IMG/VR virus record: IMGVR_UViG_3300028197_000779
Location: 1 to 59,322 of that record
Strand: one strand, 5' to 3'
DNA: 59,322 bases
Origin: a virus
Made by a program: the position numbers and the translations under genes. The notes under the pieces were generated by a model. The model saw only the letters and a list, made by a program, of their open reading frames with translations. It searched no databases and was not told where the DNA came from. Positions within the stretch are counted from its first letter, which is position 1. Every line of letters starts with the position of its first letter. Shown here in pieces: positions 34,696 through 43,981 of the stretch.

Positions 34696-34724
34696 ATTAT
34701 AATAAATTATTGGATCTTTGTCAA
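34696..34724 (-). promoter_or_regulatory. Perfect consensus sigma70 promoter for cpeT
   Basis: Minus strand TTGACA, 17-base spacer, TATAAT, ending about 14 bases before the cpeT ATG. The cp12 stop codon TGA is the TGA inside the -35 hexamer, so the promoter is built onto the end of cp12. This is host-type (early) rather than T4 late-type. Confidence 0.85.
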
Positions 34725-34948
34725 TCCTCGTAAACTAAACACTCAGGTTCTGATGGATTTTGATCACAAAAGAGCTCTAGGTATGTGGGATCATGATGAT
34801 CACCTTTCTCAATCTCTTCTTTGTGATGCTCTACATAATCTTCCAATTCATGCAACTCACCTTCAATGTGGCGACGTTGATTGGGTGAAATCATAGGATT
34901 GTCAAGGATTTCTTTGTCCTTTTCAATATGCTGCTCGATGCTGTCCAT
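34721..34948 (-). CDS. cp12: CP12-like Calvin-cycle regulator
   Basis: 75 residues. The C-terminal DPTYLELFCDQNPSEPECLVY, ending ED, matches the CP12 tail with the C61/C70 pair that forms a regulatory disulfide. The N-terminal half is helical and lacks the second cysteine pair of plant CP12. CP12 binds GAPDH and phosphoribulokinase and shuts down the Calvin cycle; phage versions are proposed to push carbon into the pentose phosphate pathway for nucleotide synthesis. Sits between the hub gene and cpeT. Confidence 0.85.
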   Translation of the reverse strand: MDSIEQHIEKDKEILDNPMISPNQRRHIEGELHELEDYVEHHKEEIEKGDHHDPTYLELFCDQNPSEPECLVYED

Positions 34949-34953
34949 TTTAG

Positions 34954-36324
34954 TTATTTTTGTGGAATTGAGTCTCTAATTAAAAGCAATTCAGAAGTGC
35001 AACCTTTCTTGGTGTATGTAAACGTATGGGCAGCAATAAGATACTTCCCACTGAATTTTCTATCTCTCTCAACTTTTCTACCCGATTCGCGAGAAGCAGG
35101 GATGATGAGTTTGATAACGTCTCCTGCACAGAGTGCAGTGTTTCCAGGAACCTTGATAGTTAACTGAATTGCTTTCATTAGATTATATCTAGCCGCTGCA
35201 TATTCTGCAACTGCTAATGTGTCGAAAGTTTGAGTCCCATTGTCAGGATGTCCTTTCGGTTGACCTGATTCTCCTTGCTGATGTGCAAGTGCTGGGATAA
35301 TTCTCATCTTTTGTCTAGTAGGAGATGCACCTTCCCCCTTGACCTCTTCAGGCATGTCAAATGGGGGTGCATCATGAAGGGTCTTAGCTCTTCCAAAGAT
35401 AGAATCAAATGCGGTCTCTCTAGCAGCGTATATTGTACCTGAAGGTGAGGACTTATTATTGTTACTACCACCCGACTGTGTGATATTATTCAACGTTGGA
35501 ATGGTCAGACAGATACCAGTAGTAACTGTTTTATATGTGCCCATTCTCATATGTCTGAGATGATTCGCCTTGTCAGGATATTGAATAGATTCAATATTAT
35601 AGTAACCAGGATCTCCTTCTTCTAATTGACCCTGCTGTTTGTATGTATATACGAAGTCAAATCCCTGCTCACAGAGACTATCAATAGACTTAAAATTATA
35701 TCCTCTTTGATTCTCAAAGAATAAGAATCCAGATTGCTTCGCTTTACCCTTACCACTTGTTACCCTAGTAACCTTGTCGGAAACATATGAGATAAGGTCC
35801 ACAGGTCTCCAGTTAGGAGATACCACTATGACTCTAGAGTGTGACTCAAAATTCTCTTCTTTAATCCTCTTGCCAGGTGCTTTCAGATATTTCTTGCATA
35901 CATGCTTGGGGATATTCTCAACGTCCTTAGATCCACCCTCATCAATAGGACCAAATGCCTTGAAAACCTTATTCAACTCGTTATTATACATCTCTGGTGA
36001 GCAACAGAAGAGTTTATACATCTGTCCCCTTTCAGACTTAATGATGTCACCAATCTTATATACTTTGAATTCTAATTTTAATTCACCTTTACCGTCTGCT
36101 GATAAGGTTTTTAGATTAATATTAACAGGCTCACCACCTTGCAAATTCAAATTAAAGTCAATCGAGTCAACTACCGTAAGCTCAACACGAACAAATGGTG
36201 CCTCAATAGACTCATAGTAGAGAAAATTTGCCACCATTTCTTTAAGATCATACTCTTTTTCATCCCTGATAGTCGTCAGAGTAATCTTATTACATTTGAA
36301 TTGTCTAGACTGATTGTCTGCCAT
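34954..36324 (-). CDS. 27: Baseplate hub protein, gp27-like
   Basis: 456 residues, starting MADNQSRQFKCNKITLTTIRDEKEYDL. The beta-rich first half (FVRVELTVVDSIDFNLNLQGG, a hub ring motif) and WRPVDLISYVSDK resemble T4 gp27 and the P2 gpD hub family. It would form the trimeric ring that carries the gp5 spike. Start overlaps the stop of the 1041-aa protein (TAATG). Assignment by position and fold impression, not by a diagnostic motif. Confidence 0.65.
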   Translation of the reverse strand: MADNQSRQFKCNKITLTTIRDEKEYDLKEMVANFLYYESIEAPFVRVELTVVDSIDFNLNLQGGEPVNINLKTLSADGKGELKLEFKVYKIGDIIKSERGQMYKLFCCSPEMYNNELNKVFKAFGPIDEGGSKDVENIPKHVCKKYLKAPGKRIKEENFESHSRVIVVSPNWRPVDLISYVSDKVTRVTSGKGKAKQSGFLFFENQRGYNFKSIDSLCEQGFDFVYTYKQQGQLEEGDPGYYNIESIQYPDKANHLRHMRMGTYKTVTTGICLTIPTLNNITQSGGSNNNKSSPSGTIYAARETAFDSIFGRAKTLHDAPPFDMPEEVKGEGASPTRQKMRIIPALAHQQGESGQPKGHPDNGTQTFDTLAVAEYAAARYNLMKAIQLTIKVPGNTALCAGDVIKLIIPASRESGRKVERDRKFSGKYLIAAHTFTYTKKGCTSELLLIRDSIPQK

Positions 36325-39300
36325 TACATTAAGTTGCTAAGGGTCGAAGTAAACTCAGTCAAGACACCAAATTTAGGCATCAAGAAATCGTCAGCATCAT
36401 TCTTATTGTTACCTGGAACAATAATCTCATTCTCTTCACCACCCATTATGGGTGCTTCTTCCGTTTGAGTGACAAAAGGTTGCATTGCTGCATCACGAGA
36501 TGCAGTCATTGCCTTCAGATTATCTAGTTTAGTTTCAGTTTTCTTCTGCTGCTCCTCTTCAAGTTTCACACCAGGAGCAACCTTAGCAAACTCTGTAAGA
36601 CCTTTTGATAATAAACCACCATCTCTTTTACCCTCAACCTCTTTACCAAAGAGTCTATCGATGATGTCATCAGCAGTTTCCGGCTTATCCGTCTTAGTAT
36701 CATCTTTCGCTACTGATACCTTACGTTCTTTATCAGTAAGGACAGCATCCTTCATAGTCTCAGGTGCTGCAAACTCATTAGCAGCGCCAGGTTTGACAGA
36801 CATCTTAGTTGCAGGATCGATCTGGTAACCCTCTGTTGCTGCCCTCGCTGCATTTTGATCATTAGCACCTGCTGTTTTATGATCTTGAAATGATTTATTA
36901 AACCAGTATGCAGTATCTGCCTGTGGGTGAATCTTAATCGATTTGATATTTGCTGCTGTAGATGTCCCCTTCGTACCTAAAGTCTTATGTCTATTGGCAA
37001 TGTCAGTCTTAAGACCACCTGAGTTCATTACTGCCTTAAATTCGTCGGAGTCTGGTTTAACACCCTGCCTCTCTTCACCCATACCCATGAATCCTGCCTT
37101 AGTCCTTTTAGACATCGACTTAACAGATACCTCACCATCATTATATGCATAAGTTGTATAGTATGACTTATCATTTAAGACAACTCTACTTGCTTGCAAA
37201 CTATCTTTTTTATACTTTACAGGGTCAAACTTACCACCAGCAGCAAACTTAGGCAAATGTCCACCTTTAGAGAATCCAGGCATAGTGTATCCACCACGCG
37301 ATGCCTCACCCCATCTCTGAGATGTTAACCCAGGATTCATTCTGGTTGCAGGGGTGTCAAATGGCACAACAAATGCACCACCACCTGCAAATCCTTTCAT
37401 ACCAACCCACTCAGTGCCATGACCAATGAATGATGTGCTAGCACCACCATCTAATGACACAGGGTAACCAGACTGTGGACCAGAGATCCATCCACCCGTT
37501 GCTCTACCAGGGATCTGACCACCCTCAGAGAATCCAAAAACACTACCAACAGCACCCAGTAGACCCTGAGCAACTGCCTTCACACCTTTGAAGATGGGAT
37601 GCTCTACGATTGCTTTGAATAGTTTACCAAACAGTGCAATAGTACCGTCATCACCAGCAATTGCCTCTAGGAGTTTTTCTTCCCAACTTACTGATACCCT
37701 ATCTGCTTTTCCCTTATCCCCACCCTTCATATCTTCTTTATTGGCAGCACTACCACCAATAACAGAAGTTGATACACCAAAGATTTTAGCAAGGGGTGCG
37801 ATCATCGACCCCAGCATATTCCTGATAGGTGCAGGTAGGAATGCTCCGAATACTTTACCAATACCACCGATGGCAGTCATAATACCAACACCCAGTGCCT
37901 TGAATGGGAGTTGCATCAACTGACCGAAAGCTTTAGCTACCTTCGCAGTCTTGCGAAGTTGCTTTGCCATCTCATCTTGTAGGTTGAATGTCCCACCAGA
38001 TGCCATCTTAGGTTTGACCATCTTAGCGGTCTGGAAAGATCCGCCTGCTGCCTTACCCGACTTAGTAGCTTTATCTACTTCTTTCGTCTTAGGTGCAAAG
38101 AATTTCAGCACTGCAGTCAGTGCTTTAAGACCCAAGAATAGGGGTGCAAACATGACCTGAATACCAACACCCAGGATCTTACTGATCATTGGGAGGTGGG
38201 GCTCAATGAAATCGAGCACTTGGGTCATTACTGATCCAAGGATTTCAAAGAAACCACTTAGACTATCCTTAATAGGTGCCATCACCTGCTTAAAGACATC
38301 ACCAATCATGCTGAAGAATCTGCCGATTGGTTTGAAGATGGGTTCCATAAACCCACCGATTGCTTTACCTGCTTTACCACCAACGAATGCACCAGCAGCA
38401 CCGCCGATCATCCCACCAAGGGGACCACCAAGTTTGCTACCAATAGCTTCACCAGCCAGAGCACCGCCTGCAGTACCTGCACCAGCGCCAATTGCCTCTG
38501 CATCACTGTCACCAGCGCCTTTAGCACCAAGGTATGCACTAACGCCAAGACCACCAGCAATCAAACCCTTACCGAGTTTGCTGCCCATAAACTTCCTAAT
38601 CTTGGCACCAGCTGCCGCTGCCTTGCCGATGTTAAAGATACCCTTAACAAGACTTTTAACAACCCACCCAACAGTCTTCGCTGCTGCTAATGGATTTTTA
38701 AGAAATGCTATCCCTAGGAATATAGGAGCAGCAGATAATAGAAACTGTCCAAATCCCAATAACCCCTTAAGGGATATGGGATTCTCCATAAACTTCACCA
38801 GTCCATCAAATGCCGACCCTACAAGGAATGACGTTATCTTAAAGACAAACTTACCAATAGCAGCAAGTCCCTTTGCAAGTTTCTGGACTTTTTCTGGATT
38901 CTTAGAAACCCAATCTAATACGCCAAATGCAATGAATATCTTAAAGATACCACCTAAGAATCTAGCAATAGCACCAAAGAATCCACCAAAAGCAGACTTT
39001 GCTGCCTCCTTAAAATTCTGCATTGCTCCTTCTTTTTCCTTCTTCCCCTTCTTCTCGCTCTGATCTTCTGCCTCGCCTCTCTTTTTCTTTGCTTCTCTAC
39101 GTTTTTCCTCAGCAGTTTTCTTCTTCTCTCTATCTGCTTCTGCGGAGTTTGCTGCTACCTCTGCTTTCTTAACGATAGTATCGCCTTTGATCTTGGCAGA
39201 GACTCTATCCTTCATTGCTTGAGTCATTCCCTCCACTTGGAGAGCAATGCCGTTCATAGACGCGCCTAAGGAATTCAGACCAGAAGTAATAGTTCTGAAT

Positions 39301-39449
39301 GCTTTGTCCTGATCCTTAGCAATCTTACCTAACTCATCAGCAGCAGTAAGAGCAGTAAATTTCTTGCCACCACCAGTACCCTTATAAGATATCATCTTAT
39401 AAAGTTTTGCTTTCTGGACCTTAACTGCTGGTGCTTTTGGTGATGCCAT
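36324..39449 (-). CDS. Tape-measure/hub-like protein 1, 1041 aa
   Basis: Features: N-terminal head, then a highly charged coiled-coil (Lys/Glu/Ala-rich, residues about 90-150), a hydrophobic domain (FGGFFGAIARFLGGIFKIFIAFGVLDW), and a Gly/Ala-rich stretch (EAIGAGAGTAGGALAG...), typical of tail tape-measure proteins that also act in DNA ejection. It is a paralogue of the next gene upstream, sharing EPIFKPIGRFF against EPIFGPIGKAF. It occupies the position of T4 gp29/gp28 hub genes. Late promoter box at 39509-39516. Confidence 0.65.
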   Translation of the reverse strand: MASPKAPAVKVQKAKLYKMISYKGTGGGKKFTALTAADELGKIAKDQDKAFRTITSGLNSLGASMNGIALQVEGMTQAMKDRVSAKIKGDTIVKKAEVAANSAEADREKKKTAEEKRREAKKKRGEAEDQSEKKGKKEKEGAMQNFKEAAKSAFGGFFGAIARFLGGIFKIFIAFGVLDWVSKNPEKVQKLAKGLAAIGKFVFKITSFLVGSAFDGLVKFMENPISLKGLLGFGQFLLSAAPIFLGIAFLKNPLAAAKTVGWVVKSLVKGIFNIGKAAAAGAKIRKFMGSKLGKGLIAGGLGVSAYLGAKGAGDSDAEAIGAGAGTAGGALAGEAIGSKLGGPLGGMIGGAAGAFVGGKAGKAIGGFMEPIFKPIGRFFSMIGDVFKQVMAPIKDSLSGFFEILGSVMTQVLDFIEPHLPMISKILGVGIQVMFAPLFLGLKALTAVLKFFAPKTKEVDKATKSGKAAGGSFQTAKMVKPKMASGGTFNLQDEMAKQLRKTAKVAKAFGQLMQLPFKALGVGIMTAIGGIGKVFGAFLPAPIRNMLGSMIAPLAKIFGVSTSVIGGSAANKEDMKGGDKGKADRVSVSWEEKLLEAIAGDDGTIALFGKLFKAIVEHPIFKGVKAVAQGLLGAVGSVFGFSEGGQIPGRATGGWISGPQSGYPVSLDGGASTSFIGHGTEWVGMKGFAGGGAFVVPFDTPATRMNPGLTSQRWGEASRGGYTMPGFSKGGHLPKFAAGGKFDPVKYKKDSLQASRVVLNDKSYYTTYAYNDGEVSVKSMSKRTKAGFMGMGEERQGVKPDSDEFKAVMNSGGLKTDIANRHKTLGTKGTSTAANIKSIKIHPQADTAYWFNKSFQDHKTAGANDQNAARAATEGYQIDPATKMSVKPGAANEFAAPETMKDAVLTDKERKVSVAKDDTKTDKPETADDIIDRLFGKEVEGKRDGGLLSKGLTEFAKVAPGVKLEEEQQKKTETKLDNLKAMTASRDAAMQPFVTQTEEAPIMGGEENEIIVPGNNKNDADDFLMPKFGVLTEFTSTLSNLM

Positions 39450-39452
39450 CTA

Positions 39453-42400
39453 TTACTGACTGAGAAGTGGCGATGGAGAGGTATACACTGCGCTAGTGCC
39501 CCCTCCTGTATTTATCGTCTGTTTAACCTTTTGGATAACTAAACGCTCTGTAACAATGGGGAGAATGGTTGCTTGTTCATCACGCTGTGCTTTGTCTCTA
39601 ATTGTTTTCAATTTAGTGACAGCTTTCTCTTTAGAAGATGCCATCTGCGTAATCTTAGAAGTGGATACGGTTGATGTAGTAACAGGGTTTCCAGGGAGAT
39701 CTCCTGCGGATTTAGTGGGATTATCTTTAGACACGTTGGTGCTGATCTTTGTCAAGGCAGATGTTAAACCTGTCTTGAATGCCTCCAACATCTCTTCAAG
39801 AGTCTTAGGTTTTTCAGGTTTTATATTTTTAGCAGATTGTTTTGATTCTGATGACTGAGTTGAGGTATCACCACCACCTGAATTACTAGAGTTACTAGAG
39901 GAGGATGTACTACTTCCATCTGTTTCTTTAACAGTGGAGTCGCCACCCATATATCCGCGTGCCTTAGCACGCAAGATGTTACCACCCGATCCGTCTTCAC
40001 CACCCTTAGTCAAACGTAAGAGGTCCCATCGAGTGCCATCACCACCCCACATAGTAGGACCATAGTTATCATTACGAGGTAGTTGACCATCTTTACCAGC
40101 CGCTGCTTCAGCGTGAGTCATCACATTCTTGATATTGATATCTGAAGCATTCCAACCCCATGCTTTAGCAGCGTTAGCAATCTCTTTCGCTAGACCCTCA
40201 ATCTGGACATCCTTAACAGGGACAGTCCAATAATCTGGATCACCGCCCATGGCAGCAATACTCATGCCAATACCCTGACTATTTCTTAGATATGTGTGGG
40301 CAACACCAGATCTTTGATCGTATGGGTGTGCTTTGAAGATACTACCATCACCCTGCACAATAGAGTGATACTTATTCTTATATTTTGCACTATATCCACC
40401 ACCTGTCCAGTGTAGGAAGATCTTTCCACCCTTAGCGTATCCTCTAACAGCACTAAATCCATTTTCACCACCTGACATCCTATCCTCAGAGTAGGCACCC
40501 TGTTTAGGACGTTTTTTAATCTTGCCCCCCTTTGCCAACTGTTGAAAAGCATCATACATCATGTCGGGTTTGATGTGTGCTACATTGACGCCATCTCCAG
40601 CATAAAAACTAGCACCACCATCATCCTTTGGAATTGCAGCCCAAACTCTTGACAGTCTGAGCATTGCCTCCTTGGGATTCTCCTTCGCCATCTGCTTGGA
40701 GACCTGTGCCTGACCAGGACCAATTAAATATTCAGCAATCTTCTGCTGATTCTCTGCATTGTATAAATCTGTTTTGGGGTCTAGACCTACTGCTACTGCT
40801 CTCTGATTAAGATATTCTGGTAAGTTTTGCCATGCACCAACAGCACCTGTTGCTTGACGAGCAACCTGACCAATAGGCATTTTAGATGCACCTGGCAACG
40901 TAGTGCCTGGATACATTGCATCATATCCACCAGAACCAGATTCATACTTTAGGATTAGATTAAGTACTGGGGACCATCCACCTTCAACCTCTTGTGATGT
41001 AGATGTAGATGTGGACCTAGCAGAAGAAGGTGCAGGTCCTGAAGATGGGGTTTGCCCTGCTCCTCTCTGTTGCTCAACCTTTGTAGCATATTGTGGGTCA
41101 AATATCTTGATACCATTGATGAGTAGTTTGTTTAACCCCTCACTAATTGCTATGAAAGTATTCTCTTTATAGGAAAGATTCTTTATATTCTCAACTTTTT
41201 TCTTTTCACTCTGAGGTGCTTGGAATTGCACACTATTACTCACACCACCAGCAGTGCCACCACCGCCAGTACTGACCTGCACACCTAGTCCACCAGCAAT
41301 CTTTTGAATGTCAGGTGCTAAGGAAGATTTTACTTTATTACCAACAAATCCAAATGCACCAAATGATCCAACTATGGCTTTAAGGTAGAGACCACCCACC
41401 ATGCCCAGCATGTCAGGGTGACTACCAAACTGCATGGCACCACCCGCTGCCATCTCTACAGGACCGCCTGCTGCCTTCTTATTCTCTTTGTCGAAGTCAA
41501 ACAGGTTGAATGTCAACGCATCAGCAATACCACCTGCCACAGAAGCAGGATTTATCAGACGCTTGGCATTATTGACGACAAACTGCACAGTGCTACCAAT
41601 AGCATCCATCAGTCCACCGAAGATAAACCCAGCGAAGTCACCAAGGATCTTGGCAGCATCCATTAGGACTTTGCCAAGTTGACCTATCATATTAAATATC
41701 AATCCAAGCGGCTCAGCGAGCTGCTGGAATAGAGGTCCGATGGTCATCTTGACCACCTCAAACATCATCTTAAATGCTTTACCAATAGGTCCGAAGATAG
41801 GCTCCATGATCGGACCTAACTCTTTACCTACCCACTCACCTAAGAAACTACCGATCGCATTACCAACGATAGGTGCAAAGGGTCCCAGGAATGGTCCTAA
41901 GAGTGCTGTGCCAGCAATACCGCCAACCAAACCACCTATACCCTGACCGACACCAGCACCAACAGCAGAGGATGCTTTCTCACCGCTTGCAAGACCTGCT
42001 GCGATCCTTCCAGCGCCTCCTACGACGCTCATACCGACGTTTAACTTACCGCCAAGCTTACCAAATGCTTTGTTAGCACCAGCACCAAATCTTTTGCGTG
42101 CTGCACTTGCTTTACCTTTATACTTAGAGAAACGACCTTCTTTACCAAATCTGCCCTCAAATGCTTTTTGAGCACCAGGATTCTTTCTGCCTGCCTTTGC
42201 GGCAGACTTCTTCATCTTCTCGTATTCTTCTTTGGAGTAGATAACTCCAGTCTTCTTGTCTCTATATCCGCTCTTTCTTACTTTCTGGTTAGCATCTTGC
42301 TCAGCAGACTGTCTACCAGACGACTCAAAGATCATCCTCAGACGATTAACATCCTTGAGGAGTTTCCATGGCATGATCATATACTGTGCTGTCCTAAGCA

Positions 42401-43061
42401 CAGCAAGTCCACCCATCAGTTGCACAACTCCAAGTATACCTCGGAATCCACGTTTGATAGAACCTTCATCAGTATAATTACCAAAAACGTTAGTCAGACC
42501 ATCCATGATCATCCCAACGCCCATCTTGGCAACTTTGAAAGCAAACTTGCCTATGGTGAATAATACCTTGAATACCTTTACCGCACCCTCAGCATTTTTA
42601 GGGTTACTTAACCAATTTAATGCTCCAAATAAAATAAAATATTTGAAGACACGGAAAATACCACTCAAGAATCGACCGAGCATACCCATTTTGGGTGCTT
42701 CTTTCTTGATTGCCTTACGACCTTCTTCTTTACCTTCCTCTACGCCCTTTTCTGCTTCATTCTCTAAGCGTGCTCGTTTCTTCTTTTGGAAAGTTTTTTT
42801 GAAATCCCTCATGGATCCAGTCCACTTGGTCTTATCTTTCTTATCTTTCTTTTTAATATCCGAGACTTCTTCCTTAGAAGTGTCTGAAAGATACTCTTTT
42901 TCAAACTTTAGAAGCTCAGTCGTATCATAAAAACTCTTGGCAATACCATCGGTCACGCTCCCCAGGCGATTGATGCTTTTACGCACCTGATCCATGTTTT
43001 GAGCGATACCTGACTTACCAGTTATCGGTTGAATTTTTATGAAACTACGGATTGCTGCCAT
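39453..43061 (-). CDS. Tape-measure-like protein 2 with two cell-wall hydrolase domains
   Basis: 1202 residues. The first 570 resemble the neighbouring tape-measure-like protein: charged coiled-coil, hydrophobic segment (FLSGIFRVFKYFILFGALNWL), Gly-rich membrane-active stretch. Residues about 690-840 form a lysozyme/transglycosylase-like domain (LKYESGSGGYDAMYPG, VGAWQNLPEYLN). Residues about 880-1010 form an N-acetylmuramoyl-L-alanine amidase-like domain: HWTGGGYSAKY, YHSIVQGDGSIF, AHPYDQ and MTHAEAA. These likely cut peptidoglycan during DNA entry. Starts in a TAATG overlap with the gp51-like frame. Confidence 0.72.
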   Translation of the reverse strand: MAAIRSFIKIQPITGKSGIAQNMDQVRKSINRLGSVTDGIAKSFYDTTELLKFEKEYLSDTSKEEVSDIKKKDKKDKTKWTGSMRDFKKTFQKKKRARLENEAEKGVEEGKEEGRKAIKKEAPKMGMLGRFLSGIFRVFKYFILFGALNWLSNPKNAEGAVKVFKVLFTIGKFAFKVAKMGVGMIMDGLTNVFGNYTDEGSIKRGFRGILGVVQLMGGLAVLRTAQYMIMPWKLLKDVNRLRMIFESSGRQSAEQDANQKVRKSGYRDKKTGVIYSKEEYEKMKKSAAKAGRKNPGAQKAFEGRFGKEGRFSKYKGKASAARKRFGAGANKAFGKLGGKLNVGMSVVGGAGRIAAGLASGEKASSAVGAGVGQGIGGLVGGIAGTALLGPFLGPFAPIVGNAIGSFLGEWVGKELGPIMEPIFGPIGKAFKMMFEVVKMTIGPLFQQLAEPLGLIFNMIGQLGKVLMDAAKILGDFAGFIFGGLMDAIGSTVQFVVNNAKRLINPASVAGGIADALTFNLFDFDKENKKAAGGPVEMAAGGAMQFGSHPDMLGMVGGLYLKAIVGSFGAFGFVGNKVKSSLAPDIQKIAGGLGVQVSTGGGGTAGGVSNSVQFQAPQSEKKKVENIKNLSYKENTFIAISEGLNKLLINGIKIFDPQYATKVEQQRGAGQTPSSGPAPSSARSTSTSTSQEVEGGWSPVLNLILKYESGSGGYDAMYPGTTLPGASKMPIGQVARQATGAVGAWQNLPEYLNQRAVAVGLDPKTDLYNAENQQKIAEYLIGPGQAQVSKQMAKENPKEAMLRLSRVWAAIPKDDGGASFYAGDGVNVAHIKPDMMYDAFQQLAKGGKIKKRPKQGAYSEDRMSGGENGFSAVRGYAKGGKIFLHWTGGGYSAKYKNKYHSIVQGDGSIFKAHPYDQRSGVAHTYLRNSQGIGMSIAAMGGDPDYWTVPVKDVQIEGLAKEIANAAKAWGWNASDINIKNVMTHAEAAAGKDGQLPRNDNYGPTMWGGDGTRWDLLRLTKGGEDGSGGNILRAKARGYMGGDSTVKETDGSSTSSSSNSSNSGGGDTSTQSSESKQSAKNIKPEKPKTLEEMLEAFKTGLTSALTKISTNVSKDNPTKSAGDLPGNPVTTSTVSTSKITQMASSKEKAVTKLKTIRDKAQRDEQATILPIVTERLVIQKVKQTINTGGGTSAVYTSPSPLLSQ
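39509..39516 (-). promoter_or_regulatory. T4-type late promoter box
   Basis: GATAAATA on the minus strand inside the C-terminal coding end of the 1202-aa gene, about 60 bases before the ATG of the 1041-aa gene. Confidence 0.5.
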
Positions 43062-43258
43062 TAGAGGGACATGCGTGACTGATCTTGGTTTTGCCGTCTT
43101 TCTTCCTCGGCAATATGTGCGAGGAGAAGATTCACATATACATCACGTTCCCACGGTATCATATTCTCTAACTCGGTCAGTGAATATTTGTGGTGCTGCA
43201 TCAAAGCAAAGTTTGTTTTATAGTAATTTTCAAGACTATCGTGCAGTAGGGCTATGCG
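43061..43258 (-). CDS. 51: gp51-like baseplate assembly frame, probably made by frameshift
   Basis: 65-codon frame (RIALLHDSLENYYKTNFALMQHHKYSL...) in the -1 frame of the gp26 gene. The first in-frame ATG is codon 20 and lacks a Shine-Dalgarno; the preceding codons are coding-like and no standard start lies nearer. The C-terminus runs to TAA overlapping the tape-measure-like gene's ATG. Similar to the short gp51-type catalyst of hub assembly in cyanophages, from memory. It is placed as the end of a gp26-gp51 fusion by -1 slippage at 43258-43264. A short internal start would be the alternative. Confidence 0.6.
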   Translation of the reverse strand, partial: RIALLHDSLENYYKTNFALMQHHKYSLTELENMIPWERDVYVNLLLAHIAEEERRQNQDQSRMSL

Positions 43259-43956
43259 AAAAAACTCGCGAGTCCTTCAAGCACAACATCAGATACGACT
43301 TTGGTGTTAGGATTAACAACTTCAAGTGTGTATGATAGTTTAGGCATAGTCTCAAAGAATTTCTGGATTTTCCCAAACTGCTCAGAATTCAAGTCTTCCA
43401 AGAATTCAAGTGCTTCTTTCTTAGTGAAGTTGTCATAGACTTCTTCCTTATCGTAAACACTTTCAATACACCCTGCTGCCAACTCGAAAACGTCTTCGAT
43501 ATTGGGATTATCCGACATATTTTGACTGATGAATACATCAATCGACGGATACTTCATAACAATACCTACATTATCGTCAAGAAGCATTTTCTTCTCATGA
43601 TCTGCAGGAATAACTACCTCAACGTCATTTAGAGGTATCATTACTTCGACCTGGGTCTCTTCATCATCAGGGCAGGTGATTTTGAATTCACTTGCTTCAC
43701 CAACAGCAGTAGCACGAATGCGAAGGAAGATGTATTCAATCTCGAATGTTGCGAGATCTTCAACCTTACCTTTTAGGTTGGTGCAATTTCTGATGATAGT
43801 CTTAACTGCTTTAATCATCTGCTTGTCGTCTTGCGACTCCATAGCGAGATATAGCAGTTTTTCCTCTTTAACAAGGAAAGGTCTATATGTGACTTTAGTG
43901 CCTGTGATAGGCAACGTCAAATCATACTCGGGGATAGCGAGCTTAGGTAAAGGCAT
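43252..43956 (-). CDS. 26: Baseplate hub subunit gp26-like
   Basis: 234 residues, T4 gp26 family (Pfam T4_baseplate): MPLPKLAIPEYDLTLPITG, RPFLVKEEKLLYLAMESQDD, IEYIFLRIRATAVGE, and a C-terminal DVVLEGLASFFA. Forms part of the hub around the tape-measure/spike. Good Shine-Dalgarno (GGAG) before the ATG. Its last codons contain the slippery heptamer T TTT TTC immediately before GCA TAG, so a fraction of ribosomes could read into the gp51-like frame. Confidence 0.85.
   Translation of the reverse strand: MPLPKLAIPEYDLTLPITGTKVTYRPFLVKEEKLLYLAMESQDDKQMIKAVKTIIRNCTNLKGKVEDLATFEIEYIFLRIRATAVGEASEFKITCPDDEETQVEVMIPLNDVEVVIPADHEKKMLLDDNVGIVMKYPSIDVFISQNMSDNPNIEDVFELAAGCIESVYDKEEVYDNFTKKEALEFLEDLNSEQFGKIQKFFETMPKLSYTLEVVNPNTKVVSDVVLEGLASFFA
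43258..43264 (-). promoter_or_regulatory. Probable -1 programmed ribosomal frameshift site
   Basis: Heptamer T TTT TTC (X XXY YYZ) in the gp26 frame, two codons before the TAG stop. Slippage by one base gives CGC ATA GCC and continues into the gp51-like frame. No stem-loop downstream was worked out by hand. Confidence 0.65.
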
Positions 43957-43981
43957 AATGCTCCATAACTATTAAATTTAT

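Noticed and set aside
38206-39063. 285-codon open frame on the plus strand
   Set aside because: Antisense to the tape-measure-like gene; its Pro/Ala/Leu-rich translation mirrors the Gly/Ala-rich sense strand.
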